NCBI RefSeq assembly: GCF_012912005.1
Contig: NZ_JABBEA010000023.1
Location: 1-64,000, forward strand
Reading direction: 5' to 3'
Source of the DNA: Paenibacillus sp. SZ31
GTDB lineage: Bacteria > Bacillota > Bacilli > Paenibacillales > Paenibacillaceae
DNA length: 64,000 nucleotides
The notes below the pieces were generated by a model, which saw only the letters and a program-made list of their open reading frames with translations, did not search any database and was not told the origin of the DNA. Each line of letters begins with the position of its first letter. Within the stretch, counting starts at the first letter, position 1. A program made the translations under genes and the position numbers. Shown here piece after piece: positions 39,898-49,675 of the stretch.

Positions 39898-42411
39898 TTG
39901 AGGATGATGGAAAAGTGGAATGTCATTCAATTTCCGGGAATGAAAGCAGGTAAAGGAGGTACGGAAGCTCGGGAGGAGCTGTCGGTACGTCTGAAACAAT
40001 GGCTTGGCTCCCGCAAGGCTGTCCAAATGGTTGCTTCCCGCAAATGGGTACTGCTGCTTACGTTTATGGGGTTCCTGCTCGGAAAGGCCATGATCCTGAA
40101 TGAGTTATCTCCCTTTGCCATTGCTTACTTCGCCGTAATTGCTTTCATGCGCAGGGATTACATCATTCCGGTAGGCACTGCACTTCTCGCAGGCAGTCTC
40201 TTTGCACCGTTTCCGGTACCACTCATTGTTGCATCGGAGATCGCCATCTTTTATCTGCTCTTCCGCGGTCTGGAGTCATATGATCGTGCTGAATTATCTT
40301 ATGCACCAACGATGGTGTTTACGACTACATTTATGGTCAAGTTATTCGCGGTTGTGATTGGACCATCCTTCAGCTGGTACGCGATGCTGATGCTCACGAT
40401 GGATTCCGTACTAAGTTTCGTGCTCACCCTTGTTTTTATACAAGCCATACCGATCTTCACCTACCGCAAAAAAAAGTTCAGCCTAAAGAACGAGGAGATC
40501 CTCTGCCTGATCATATTGCTCGCTTCCGTTATGACGGGAGCCGTAGGGTGGACCATTCAGTCTTTATCCGTCGAGCATATGCTCTCCCGTTACCTCATAT
40601 TAATCTTTGCGCTGGTGGGCGGAGCCCCCCTTGGAGCCTCAGTTGGGGTCATTACCGGCTTGATTCTGAGTCTGGCTGACATGTCAGCGGTGTATCAGAT
40701 GAGCCTGCTTGCTTTTGCCGGGATGCTGGCGGGTATGCTTCGAGAAGGCAAACGTGCGGCGGTTGCACTGGGCATGCTGCTGGGTTCGTCCATTCTATCC
40801 ATATATCTGGGCGGACTGGGCGATGTGATGAACTCATTATGGGAGACGTGTGCAGCTATCGTACTATTCATGTTAACACCTAAAAGCCTGATGACGGCGA
40901 TATCCAAATATGTACCGGGTACGCAGGATCATACCAAATCGCAGCATGAGTATGCCAAACGGATACGGGATATCACGGCAGAACGGGTAACCCGGTTCTC
41001 ACAGGTATTCCGTCAATTGTCACGTAGCTTTGATCAGATGTCCGGTGCAGGGGAGCAGGTACAGAAAGAAGGTGGAATGGACCATTTCATGAATGCGGTT
41101 GCCGAGGGCACATGTGCAAGCTGCTTCAAGCGTACACAATGCTGGGATGCGAAGTTTATTCAAACCTACAAATATATGACGGACGTGATGAGTACGATTG
41201 AAGGAAACCCGGAGATCTCAGGCAAGCAGATTCCAGTCGACTGGAACAGGGTGTGTGCGAAACCGGAAGAGGTCCTTGAAGTCATGCGTGCCCAGTATGG
41301 ACTGCATCAACATAACATGCAGTGGAAGCGTCAAATTATCGATAGCCGGCAGCTGGTTGCAGAGCAATTATCTGGTGTATCTCAGGTCATGGAGGACCTT
41401 GCCAAAGAAATTCAGCGGGAAAGTGATGAGATGGTGCAACAGGAGGAGCAGATTCGGGACGCACTGGAGTCATTGGGCTTGTCCATTCACTCCATTGAGA
41501 TCATCAATCTGGAAGCGGGCAATGTAGAGATTGAGATTGTACATGCATATACACGTGGATTCGATGAGTGCAGGAAAATGATTGCTCCGCTGATCTCGGA
41601 TGTGTTGGACGAGCATATTGCCGTCTTGCATGAGACCATGACCGACCCTCGTCAGGGACTGGCGACCGTTACGTTTGGTTCAGCCAAAACGTTCGAGGTA
41701 ACCACCGGTGTTGCTGCTGCTGCCAAAGGGGGAGATGTGATGTCAGGCGATAGCTTCAGTACGGTTGAGTTAGGTAACGGTACATTTGCGGTGGCGCTCA
41801 GTGATGGAATGGGCAATGGAGAACGGGCGCGCATGGAGAGCAGTGCAGCTCTGAATATTCTGGAACAGTTGCTACAGTCAGGAATGGACGAGAAACTGGC
41901 AATCAAATCGGTGAACTCCGTTCTGATGTTGCGCTCACCTGAAGAGATGTATGCCACAGTTGATATGGCGCTGATTGATGAATATACGGCGGAGACCACG
42001 TTTATGAAAATCGGATCAACACCAAGCTTTATCAAACGTGGACAGGAGGTTATTCAAGTCTCAGCCAGTAATTTGCCAATCGGTATTATTAAAGATATTG
42101 AAGTGGATCTGGTGACGGTACAGCTTCAGCCGGGGGATATCCTCATTATGATGACGGATGGCATCTATGATGCACCGGGGTATGCGGTGAACAAAGAGCT
42201 ATGGATGAAACGACTCATTCAAGAGATTGATACAGATGATCCGCAAGATTTGGCCGATTGCCTGCTTGAGAGTGTCATAAGATATCAGCAGCATGAAATT
42301 TTGGATGATATGACCGTCGTTGTTGGAAAAGTAGAGCATTTCCGCCCTGAATGGGCCACACTACGTGTGCCTGGCATCAACCGGATGGAGCGTCCACGGA
42401 CCGTCAGTTAA
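39898..42411 (+). CDS. spoIIE: Stage II sporulation protein E, SpoIIE
   Basis: SpoIIE is the membrane PP2C-type phosphatase that dephosphorylates SpoIIAA to activate sigma-F and takes part in polar septation. The 837-residue product has about ten membrane segments (roughly 45-320), a central regulatory region, and a C-terminal PP2C domain with AAAKGGDVMSGDSFS, ALSDGMGNGERARMES and IMMTDGIYDAPG carrying the metal-binding aspartates. The start could be TTG 39898, ATG 39904 or ATG 39907; none has an ideal site. GGGGTG lies at about 39890. Confidence 0.95.
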   Translation: MRMMEKWNVIQFPGMKAGKGGTEAREELSVRLKQWLGSRKAVQMVASRKWVLLLTFMGFLLGKAMILNELSPFAIAYFAVIAFMRRDYIIPVGTALLAGSLFAPFPVPLIVASEIAIFYLLFRGLESYDRAELSYAPTMVFTTTFMVKLFAVVIGPSFSWYAMLMLTMDSVLSFVLTLVFIQAIPIFTYRKKKFSLKNEEILCLIILLASVMTGAVGWTIQSLSVEHMLSRYLILIFALVGGAPLGASVGVITGLILSLADMSAVYQMSLLAFAGMLAGMLREGKRAAVALGMLLGSSILSIYLGGLGDVMNSLWETCAAIVLFMLTPKSLMTAISKYVPGTQDHTKSQHEYAKRIRDITAERVTRFSQVFRQLSRSFDQMSGAGEQVQKEGGMDHFMNAVAEGTCASCFKRTQCWDAKFIQTYKYMTDVMSTIEGNPEISGKQIPVDWNRVCAKPEEVLEVMRAQYGLHQHNMQWKRQIIDSRQLVAEQLSGVSQVMEDLAKEIQRESDEMVQQEEQIRDALESLGLSIHSIEIINLEAGNVEIEIVHAYTRGFDECRKMIAPLISDVLDEHIAVLHETMTDPRQGLATVTFGSAKTFEVTTGVAAAAKGGDVMSGDSFSTVELGNGTFAVALSDGMGNGERARMESSAALNILEQLLQSGMDEKLAIKSVNSVLMLRSPEEMYATVDMALIDEYTAETTFMKIGSTPSFIKRGQEVIQVSASNLPIGIIKDIEVDLVTVQLQPGDILIMMTDGIYDAPGYAVNKELWMKRLIQEIDTDDPQDLADCLLESVIRYQQHEILDDMTVVVGKVEHFRPEWATLRVPGINRMERPRTVS

Positions 42412-42496
42412 TTGCATATTCTTCTGTTTGAAGTCTCTTCATTCTGGCAATGCTAGTCATAGAGTTGGAGAGTAACGAATAACGGAGGGATATCGG

Positions 42497-43249
42497 ATGA
42501 AGCAAATCTTGTTGATCACCGACGGTTGTTCCAATGTAGGACCAAGTCCGGTGCTGGCAGCGGCCGAAGCGCAGGAAGAGGGGATTACGGTTAATGTGGT
42601 TGGTGTGATTGATTATGGAACCATTGGTGAGCTGGGCAGCCGGGAGATTGAGGATATTGCCAGAGCTGGAGGTGGAATCAGCCAAATTGTAGGTACACGG
42701 CAGCTTGCCCATACCATGCAGATGATGACAAGGAAAACGGTGGTTCAGACCATTCAGCAGGCGGTTAATAGAGAGTTAACACAAATTTTGGGAGAGAAGG
42801 AGCCCAAAACGGTAACGGATCTGGAGCCTGCACAACGCGCCCGGGTCGTGGAAGTAATGGATGATATGGCTGAAACTACAGCGTTACAGGTGATATTGCT
42901 GATTGACGTCAGTGCCAGCATGAAGCCCAAACTGGCTGCGGTAGAAGAAGGCATTCGCGATTTAATGTTAAGTTTGCAGGCGCGCATGGGTCAGAGCAAG
43001 CTTTCCGTATTTCATTTTCCGGGACGACACAGTGGAGAAGATGCGGTAATGGATATTGACTGGACAACGGATCCAGGCCGGGTTCGGTCCCTGTTTGGAC
43101 GTTTGCAGATGAAGGGTGCAACGCCGACAGGTCCTGCAATTCAGAAGGTGATTGATTTTTACCGTTATGGTACACTGGAGGAACAGCAGGAAATAGAAGG
43201 GAACTATCGCATTGAAAGAGAAGGGATGCTCGGTGACAACGTTGTCTGA
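42497..43249 (+). CDS. yabS: VWA-domain protein YabS
   Basis: A 250-residue cytoplasmic protein. The C-terminal part (from about 132) has a von Willebrand A-like MIDAS: LLIDVSASMKPK followed by ATPTGPAI. The N-terminal part resembles a second, degenerate VWA unit (LITDGCSNVGPSP). YabS is a sporulation-expressed protein of unknown function linked to the kinase YabT. GGAGGG precedes the ATG. Its last 17 bases overlap yabT. Confidence 0.9.
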   Translation: MKQILLITDGCSNVGPSPVLAAAEAQEEGITVNVVGVIDYGTIGELGSREIEDIARAGGGISQIVGTRQLAHTMQMMTRKTVVQTIQQAVNRELTQILGEKEPKTVTDLEPAQRARVVEVMDDMAETTALQVILLIDVSASMKPKLAAVEEGIRDLMLSLQARMGQSKLSVFHFPGRHSGEDAVMDIDWTTDPGRVRSLFGRLQMKGATPTGPAIQKVIDFYRYGTLEEQQEIEGNYRIEREGMLGDNVV

Positions 43250-44180
43250 CGCCTCTTTCCCGCCAGGAACCGTGGTTACAGGGAAATGGAATCGCAGTCG
43301 TTACACGATTCGGAAGCTACTGGGCAAAGGAGCCAATGGCATCGTTTTTCTTGTCCAACGGGGTGAAAATGGCAAACACTACGCGCTTAAAATGGGATTT
43401 GACCCGGTAGATCTGCAATCGGAAGTCAATGTGCTCAAATCTTTTCAACTACAGCGTAATCATGAGGCCCTTCGGCAGAGCGGCATTCCTTCCTATCTTA
43501 AAGATGTGGATGATTATGCCGTTCGTGGCCGGGATATTCCTTTTTATGTGATGCGTTACGTTCGAGGTGAGGCTCTTCATCACTTCATTCGGCGTCAGGG
43601 GACAGACTGGACACTTCTGGTTGGACTTAGACTCTTGCAGAAGCTGGCACAATTGCATCAGGCGGGATGGGTGTTTGGTGATCTCAAGCCTCAGAATGTG
43701 CTGGTATCCGATTATGGGCAGGTGGAATTGATCGACTACGGCGGAGTTACGTCGATTGGTCGAAGCGTCAAGCAGTTCACCGAATGGTATGATCGGGGCT
43801 TCTGGAATGCAGGTAGTCGAACAGCAGATGGTACCTATGATGTATTTGCTTTTGCATTATTGTTGATTCATGTACTTGAAGCAGACGCGCTCAAGGCACT
43901 TGCAGCCGAAGGTTTGCCGCAACTGCGAAGTGTGAATCAGCTCGTAGCGCTGGTGGAGCGCAGTGAACGACTGGGTCCTTTTCGCAATTGGACGATACAA
44001 GCCTTACGAGGTCAGTTTCGTGATGCAGGCCATGCGGCACAAGGATGGAAGGAAATGATGGCACGCCCCACGCCTCTTCGTCGTCGTTCCAAAAGTACAA
44101 CACCGCGCTGGCTTAAGAACGCATTTGCTGTATCTGTGATATTACTTATTGGGGTGCTCATCTATGCACTACGTTTCTGA
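43233..44180 (+). CDS. yabT: Transmembrane Ser/Thr protein kinase YabT
   Basis: YabT is a Hanks-type kinase active during sporulation; in B. subtilis it is stimulated by DNA and phosphorylates RecA and others. The 315-residue product has GKGANGIVFLV (glycine loop), YALKMG (ATP lysine), the catalytic loop GDLKPQNVLV and DYG in place of DFG, and one C-terminal membrane segment (LKNAFAVSVILLIGVLIYALRF) with no extracellular domain. The GTG at 43233 follows AGAAGGGA by about 6 bases; a TTG at 43212 is upstream of it. Confidence 0.92.
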   Translation: MTTLSDASFPPGTVVTGKWNRSRYTIRKLLGKGANGIVFLVQRGENGKHYALKMGFDPVDLQSEVNVLKSFQLQRNHEALRQSGIPSYLKDVDDYAVRGRDIPFYVMRYVRGEALHHFIRRQGTDWTLLVGLRLLQKLAQLHQAGWVFGDLKPQNVLVSDYGQVELIDYGGVTSIGRSVKQFTEWYDRGFWNAGSRTADGTYDVFAFALLLIHVLEADALKALAAEGLPQLRSVNQLVALVERSERLGPFRNWTIQALRGQFRDAGHAAQGWKEMMARPTPLRRRSKSTTPRWLKNAFAVSVILLIGVLIYALRF

Positions 44181-44224
44181 TCTGTGAGGGTGCATATACA
44201 TAACGCAAGGAATGAGGAACAGGT

Positions 44225-45664
44225 ATGGAGGCTTTACGCTGGAACATGCTGGTGAATAACGTGCTGGATGCAGCGGAAGAGCATCAGTTATGGGTTCCCG
44301 GGGATCGGATTGTCGTCGCAGTATCGGGCGGGCCGGACTCGGTGGCTTTTTTGCATATCATGCACGAGATCAGCAAGCGGCATGTGCCACTTGAATTGAT
44401 CTGTGCCCACGTGCATCATGGCTTCCGGAGTGAATCTGATGATGAAGCGGAGAAAATGATGGAACTGGCACAGCAGCTTGGGATTGCTTTTGAATGGACT
44501 AAGGCCGATGTTCCTTCATATATGGAGCTTACGGGTCAAGGACCACAGGAAGCGGCCCGCAACAAGCGATATGCCTTTCTGCACGAAGTGGCTTCCAAAT
44601 ATAATGCGGCAAGCATCGCTTTGGCACATCATGCGGATGATCAGGCAGAGACGGTCATGCTTCATTTGCTTCGTGGAACCGGCTTGTCGGGACTCGCAGG
44701 AATGAAGTTTAAAAGGCGAGAAAAAAATGTGGAACTTATTCGTCCATGCCTTCGTATAAACAAGACAGACCTTGTAGAAGCTTGTAATACCCAGGGTTTT
44801 ATGTATTTCAATGATGAGAGCAACTCCCTGCGTAAATATCGGCGTAATGCCATTCGCTTGGATGTGCTTCCTTTTTTGGGGCAGTATAATGGACAACTCA
44901 CGCCGTCATTGAATCGGCTTGCCGAAATTGTGGGTGATGAAGACGATTTCATGGAGCAGAGTGCATATGACACATACAGGTGTCTAGTGCAGGTGAACGG
45001 CGGAAGGCAAACCTTTGAGGTGCCTTCCTTCTTGAAGTTACATGTCGCTTTACAACGAAGGTTGATTAAACTAATATTGAATTATCTGCCTTTGGACAGT
45101 GATTTTGTCGACTTTACCCGTATAGAAACCATTCGTCGCAAGGTCATGGAGACCCATGTGACGACCTGGAGCCTGGATATAGGACAGACACTCGCCTGCA
45201 CTCGGGAGTATAATCTGATTTCTTTTGGCATACGGACGGACGTACAGGATCAATCTTACGAGTATCGTCTTAAGCAATGGAGTGGAACTTATGAGCTTTC
45301 ACTCACCGAGATTAACCGGTATATTCGGTTGATGCCGGTGAGTCCCGAGGACTATCATGTACCAGAATCGGCGGATCAAGCCGCGTTTGATGCGGATCAA
45401 CTGCTTATGCCGCTGGTTGTGCGTTCACGGTTACCTGGAGATACCATGAAAGTGATGGGATTAAACGGAAGCAAAAAGGTGAAAAATATTTTCATCGATG
45501 AGAAAATCCCCCCATCTGTTCGTCCACGTATTCCTGTGGTATGTGATGGAGCAGGTCATATCATCTGGTTACCGGGTGTTCGACGGTCCAATGTGGCTCC
45601 TGTCAGGGAGGGCACTTCCGCAATCCTGTACATGACTGTAGGCGATTCAGCGATTCAGGGGTAG
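44225..45664 (+). CDS. tilS: tRNA(Ile)-lysidine synthase
   Basis: TilS converts the wobble C34 of tRNA-Ile(CAU) to lysidine, allowing AUA decoding. The 479-residue product has the PP-loop SGGPDS (residues 34-39), HVHHGFR, AHHADDQAETVMLHLLRG and the C-terminal TilS domain (SRLPGDTMKVMG). The ATG follows GAGGAAC. It lies upstream of hprT and ftsH as in B. subtilis. Confidence 0.96.
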   Translation: MEALRWNMLVNNVLDAAEEHQLWVPGDRIVVAVSGGPDSVAFLHIMHEISKRHVPLELICAHVHHGFRSESDDEAEKMMELAQQLGIAFEWTKADVPSYMELTGQGPQEAARNKRYAFLHEVASKYNAASIALAHHADDQAETVMLHLLRGTGLSGLAGMKFKRREKNVELIRPCLRINKTDLVEACNTQGFMYFNDESNSLRKYRRNAIRLDVLPFLGQYNGQLTPSLNRLAEIVGDEDDFMEQSAYDTYRCLVQVNGGRQTFEVPSFLKLHVALQRRLIKLILNYLPLDSDFVDFTRIETIRRKVMETHVTTWSLDIGQTLACTREYNLISFGIRTDVQDQSYEYRLKQWSGTYELSLTEINRYIRLMPVSPEDYHVPESADQAAFDADQLLMPLVVRSRLPGDTMKVMGLNGSKKVKNIFIDEKIPPSVRPRIPVVCDGAGHIIWLPGVRRSNVAPVREGTSAILYMTVGDSAIQG

Positions 45665-45716
45665 TGGTTATGGTTCAGGTAAGGCTTTCATAGTATAACT
45701 TAGGAGGTTCGCACAG

Positions 45717-46256
45717 TTGCAGAACGACATTCAGGAAGTATTGATCAGTGAAGAAGAAATTCAGATTAAAGTCAAGGAATTAGGCGCAACACTAAGTGCC
45801 GAATATGCAAACCGCAATCCTTTGGTCATTTGTGTGCTCAAGGGTGCGTTTATATTTATGGCTGATTTGGTTAAAAACATAACGGTACCTGTTGAAATGG
45901 ATTTCATGGCGGTATCCAGTTATGGCGCTTCCACCAAGTCATCAGGTGTTGTCAAAATCATTAAGGATCTGGATGTATCCGTTGAAGGACGGGAAGTCCT
46001 GATTGTCGAAGATATTATCGACAGCGGACTTACACTCAGCTATCTGATTGAACTGCTAGAGAACCGCGGTGCCGAATCGGTGCGTGTGGTTACGCTGTTC
46101 GACAAGCCTTCAGGCCGTAAAGTTGAGTTGGAAGCTCATTACACAGGCTTTGACATTCCTGACGCGTTCATCGTTGGTTACGGTTTGGATTTTGCCGAGA
46201 AGTACCGGAACCTGCCCTATATCGGGATTTTGAAGCCGGAAGTCTACAGTAGCTAA
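45717..46256 (+). CDS. hprT: Hypoxanthine phosphoribosyltransferase
   Basis: HprT salvages hypoxanthine and guanine with PRPP; in B. subtilis it also influences ftsH expression together with TilS. The 179-residue product has LVICVLKGAFIFMADL, the PRPP loop VLIVEDIIDSGLT, and VGYGLDFAEKYRNLPYIG. The TTG start at 45717 has AGGAGG about 8 bases ahead. A complex hairpin lies between it and ftsH. Confidence 0.96.
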   Translation: MQNDIQEVLISEEEIQIKVKELGATLSAEYANRNPLVICVLKGAFIFMADLVKNITVPVEMDFMAVSSYGASTKSSGVVKIIKDLDVSVEGREVLIVEDIIDSGLTLSYLIELLENRGAESVRVVTLFDKPSGRKVELEAHYTGFDIPDAFIVGYGLDFAEKYRNLPYIGILKPEVYSS

Positions 46257-46262
46257 TATCCT

Positions 46263-46316
46263 GCCCGACCCAAGCCTTGAGCTGTTCTTGGCTTCTGTTG
46301 AGAAGCCATGTCGGGC
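46263..46316 (+). repeat. Nested hairpin between hprT and ftsH
   Basis: An outer stem GCCCGAC/GTCGGGC (46263-46269 with 46310-46316) encloses an inner perfect stem GGCTTCT/AGAAGCC (46290-46307). No T-run follows, so it is not a terminator. It lies 40 bases before the ftsH start and could influence message processing or ftsH translation. Confidence 0.6.
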
Positions 46317-46356
46317 TATGTTAAAATAATTAAAGTGTCTCGAGAGGAGGTAGGGG

Positions 46357-48402
46357 ATGAATCGGTTCATCCGGAATTCTGGTTTTTATTTGATTCTTTT
46401 TTTAGTTGTGGTGGGGATAGTCCAGTTCGTCAGCAATGGCGGCGAAGCCACCGATAATCCTAGATATGATCAGTTGCGTACAGCGATCAAAGCCAACAAT
46501 GTCTCTGAATTGACGGTTCAATTCAACGGTCAAACGTACCTCGTGACCGGTCAATACAAGAAGGCACCTGATGGCGCCAAATCAGAAAATTTCTCAACGT
46601 ATATTCCTCCTACAGATGAGGCAATTAGTGAACTTGTAGCTGCAAGTGAAACTAACAATTTCCAATATCATCAGGAGCCAATGAAAGGTGACAGCATCTG
46701 GTTGACGTTGCTGACTTCCTTTATTCCTTTGATCATTATGTTCCTGCTGTTCTTCTTCCTGTTTAATCAGGCTCAAGGCGGCGGCGGTAAAGTAATGAAC
46801 TTTGGTAAAAGCCGTGCTCGTCTCTATAACGAAGAGAAGAAGCGGGTTACATTTGAAGATGTTGCGGGTGCTGACGAAGAGAAACAGGAACTTGTTGAGG
46901 TTGTAGACTTCCTCAAGGATCCTCGGAAATTCGCAGCAGTAGGTGCACGGATTCCTAAGGGCGTATTGCTTGTAGGGCCTCCAGGTACCGGTAAAACATT
47001 GCTCGCTCGTGCCGTAGCCGGTGAAGCGGGTGTACCATTCTTCACTATTTCAGGTTCCGACTTCGTGGAAATGTTTGTCGGTGTCGGTGCATCACGTGTA
47101 CGTGATTTGTTTGAAAATGCGAAGAAAAATGCCCCATGTATCATCTTTATCGATGAGATTGATGCTGTAGGACGTCAGCGTGGTGCTGGTCTTGGTGGTG
47201 GTCACGATGAACGTGAACAAACACTCAACCAGTTGCTCGTTGAGATGGACGGATTCGGAGTTAACGAAGGTATTATCATCATAGCCGCAACGAACCGTGC
47301 AGATATTTTGGACCCTGCCTTGCTGCGTCCAGGACGTTTTGACCGTCAAATTACGGTTGACCGCCCTGATGTAAGAGGCCGTGAAGCTGTCCTGAAAGTA
47401 CATTCCCGTAATAAACCACTGACCAAAGATGTGAAGATGGATATTATCGCGAAACGTACAACAGGCTTCTCTGGTGCGGATTTGGAAAACCTCTTGAACG
47501 AAGCGGCATTGCTTGCAGCACGTCGTAACCGTAAAGATATTTCCATGAAAGAAGTTGACGAAGCGATTGACCGTGTCATCGTTGGTACGGAGAAGAAAAG
47601 CCGTGTCATCAGTGATCGCGAGAAACGAATCGTTGCTTATCACGAAGCAGGTCATACCATTGTAGGATACTTCCTCGAACATGCTGATATGGTACATAAA
47701 GTGACCATTATTCCGCGCGGACGTGCGGGTGGATATGTAATCATGTTGCCAAAAGAAGACCGTATGCTGGTTACCAAGCAGGAACTGCTTGATAAAGTAA
47801 CCGGACTCCTCGGAGGTCGTGTAGCTGAAGAATTGTTCATCGGAGAAATTGGTACTGGTGCATACAGTGACTTCCAGCAAGCGACAGGTATTGTTCGCAG
47901 CATGGTTATGGAATACGGTATGAGTGAGAAATTGGGTCCTATGCAATTCGGAAGTTCACAAGGACAGGTATTCCTTGGTCGGGATATCGGTCATGAACAG
48001 AATTACTCAGATTCCATTGCTTACGAGATTGATCAGGAAATGCAACGCTTTATTAATGAATGTTATGAGAAATGTAAGGACTTGCTTGTTAAACATTCAA
48101 AAGAGATGCATCTGATCGCTCAAACTTTGCTTGAGGTTGAGACTTTGGAAATGGATCAGATCAAGCAATTGATCGAGACAGGTTCTTTGACTCCAAAAGC
48201 AGAGAACGACAATGATGGTGAAGGTACGCCAACTGAGGGCGGAGAGCCTATCATCGACAACATCGGTGATGTGCGTGTCCGCATTCAAGGTAAAGATGAA
48301 ACGCCTGAGCCACCAGCCGGAGATATTCCGAACGAAGCTCCGAATCTGGAAAAGGGTAATAACAATAACCCGGATGATGGTGGAACGAAGCCAACGTCTT
48401 AA
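46357..48402 (+). CDS. ftsH: ATP-dependent zinc metalloprotease FtsH
   Basis: FtsH is a hexameric membrane AAA+ protease that degrades misfolded and regulatory proteins, including sporulation regulators. The 681-residue product has two membrane segments (about 7-25 and 115-137), Walker A GPPGTGKT (207-214), FIDEIDAVGRQRG, the SRH region RPGRFDRQI, and the zinc site HEAGH. The C-terminal 60 residues are acidic, Asn/Pro-rich and low complexity. GAGAGGAGG precedes the ATG. A clear terminator follows. Confidence 0.97.
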   Translation: MNRFIRNSGFYLILFLVVVGIVQFVSNGGEATDNPRYDQLRTAIKANNVSELTVQFNGQTYLVTGQYKKAPDGAKSENFSTYIPPTDEAISELVAASETNNFQYHQEPMKGDSIWLTLLTSFIPLIIMFLLFFFLFNQAQGGGGKVMNFGKSRARLYNEEKKRVTFEDVAGADEEKQELVEVVDFLKDPRKFAAVGARIPKGVLLVGPPGTGKTLLARAVAGEAGVPFFTISGSDFVEMFVGVGASRVRDLFENAKKNAPCIIFIDEIDAVGRQRGAGLGGGHDEREQTLNQLLVEMDGFGVNEGIIIIAATNRADILDPALLRPGRFDRQITVDRPDVRGREAVLKVHSRNKPLTKDVKMDIIAKRTTGFSGADLENLLNEAALLAARRNRKDISMKEVDEAIDRVIVGTEKKSRVISDREKRIVAYHEAGHTIVGYFLEHADMVHKVTIIPRGRAGGYVIMLPKEDRMLVTKQELLDKVTGLLGGRVAEELFIGEIGTGAYSDFQQATGIVRSMVMEYGMSEKLGPMQFGSSQGQVFLGRDIGHEQNYSDSIAYEIDQEMQRFINECYEKCKDLLVKHSKEMHLIAQTLLEVETLEMDQIKQLIETGSLTPKAENDNDGEGTPTEGGEPIIDNIGDVRVRIQGKDETPEPPAGDIPNEAPNLEKGNNNNPDDGGTKPTS

Positions 48403-48440
48403 TGTATAATACATCTGGCTAGGACAGCAGGTGAGATCAG

Positions 48441-48465
48441 GAGAGCCCTCGGGCTCTCTTTTTTT
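48441..48465 (+). terminator. Intrinsic terminator of ftsH
   Basis: GAGAGCCC-T-CGGGCTCTC followed by TTTTTTT. Confidence 0.93.
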
Positions 48466-48568
48466 GTCCATTATTTTAAAAGAGGATAGATAAAGATAAA
48501 CGGGAGTTAGATGGCGAACCAGTTAGCAAACGGGTGGTTACAGCGCTGTTCTGGACCTTTTTCATTTA

Positions 48569-48597
48569 TTGACAGAGTCATGAACGTTGTGTAAATT
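48569..48597 (+). promoter_or_regulatory. Sigma-A promoter of nadABC
   Basis: TTGACA (48569-48574) and TAAATT (48592-48597) are separated by exactly 17 bases, about 100 bases ahead of nadA. No operator for a known NAD repressor was recognised. Confidence 0.7.
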
Positions 48598-48701
48598 AGT
48601 TGTTAAACCGCTTGTGATTCGTTTCTCAAGCGAAGATAACGACTTAGGTTAGCCCTACGAAACAGCGCATGACGCTGTCCCGATAAAGGAGAGGATCACA
48701 G

Positions 48702-49640
48702 GTGGAAGCTCTGGCTTTAGAGCGCAAGGCTGAGATGAACCGCGAGCTGCGTGAGCGGCTTTTGGAGTTGAAGAAGGAACGTAATGCCATTATTCTTGCC
48801 CATTATTACCAGCGTGACGAGGTTCAGGAGGTTGCTGACTTCCGTGGAGATTCGTTTCTATTAGCCCAGAAGGCAGCACAAACAGATGCAGATGTGATCG
48901 TATTCTGTGGTGTTCACTTTATGGGTGAAAGCGCTAAAATTCTGGCGCCGAACAAAACAGTTATTATCCCGGATGAGCGTGCGGGTTGCCCGATGGCAGA
49001 TATGGTGAATGTGGATGGACTACGCAAATTGAAAGCACAACACCCTAATGCCAAGGTGGTTACGTATATCAATTCCTCGGCTGAGATCAAAGCAGAGACT
49101 GACATCTGTTGTACATCAGCGAATGCAGTTCGAGTTATTCAATCGGTGGATTCCGACGAAATTATCTGGGTACCAGATAAAAACCTGGGACATTATGTGC
49201 AGCAGCATACAGACAAGAAAATGATTATCTGGGAAGGCTACTGCAACACGCATGATATGCTCACAGTCAAAGATGTGGTGGAGATGAGAGCCAAGCATCC
49301 GAATGCAGAGTTTGTTGTCCATCCAGAGTGTCGTCCTGAGGTTGTAGAGATGGGTGATTTTGTAGGCAGTACAACAGCCATTCTGGAGTATTGCAAAAAT
49401 TCATCAGCGAAGGAATTTATTGTAGGTACCGAAGATGGTACTGGATACCAGCTTCGTCTGGATAGTCCGGATAAACAGTTTCATTTTGCGACCAAGTTCC
49501 TCGTATGTCCTAACATGAAGGTCAACAACTTGAAGAAACTGGTGAAATGCCTGGAAACGATGAAGCCGCAAATCTATGTGCCACCGGCCGTTGCCGACAA
49601 AGCCAGAGAATCACTAGAGCGCATGTTATTGGTGAAGTAG
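48702..49640 (+). CDS. nadA: Quinolinate synthase
   Basis: NadA condenses iminoaspartate with dihydroxyacetone phosphate to give quinolinate, using a 4Fe-4S cluster. The 312-residue product has ILAHYYQRDEVQEVADFRGDSF and cluster cysteines in VFCGVHFMGES, TDICCTSANAV and VHPECRPEV. AAAGGAGAGG precedes the GTG start at 48702. It starts a three-gene de novo NAD operon placed between ftsH and coaX. Confidence 0.95.
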   Translation: MEALALERKAEMNRELRERLLELKKERNAIILAHYYQRDEVQEVADFRGDSFLLAQKAAQTDADVIVFCGVHFMGESAKILAPNKTVIIPDERAGCPMADMVNVDGLRKLKAQHPNAKVVTYINSSAEIKAETDICCTSANAVRVIQSVDSDEIIWVPDKNLGHYVQQHTDKKMIIWEGYCNTHDMLTVKDVVEMRAKHPNAEFVVHPECRPEVVEMGDFVGSTTAILEYCKNSSAKEFIVGTEDGTGYQLRLDSPDKQFHFATKFLVCPNMKVNNLKKLVKCLETMKPQIYVPPAVADKARESLERMLLVK

Positions 49641-49675
49641 AATGCGCTACTCTTGCTCCAAGACAGGTGAATAAC

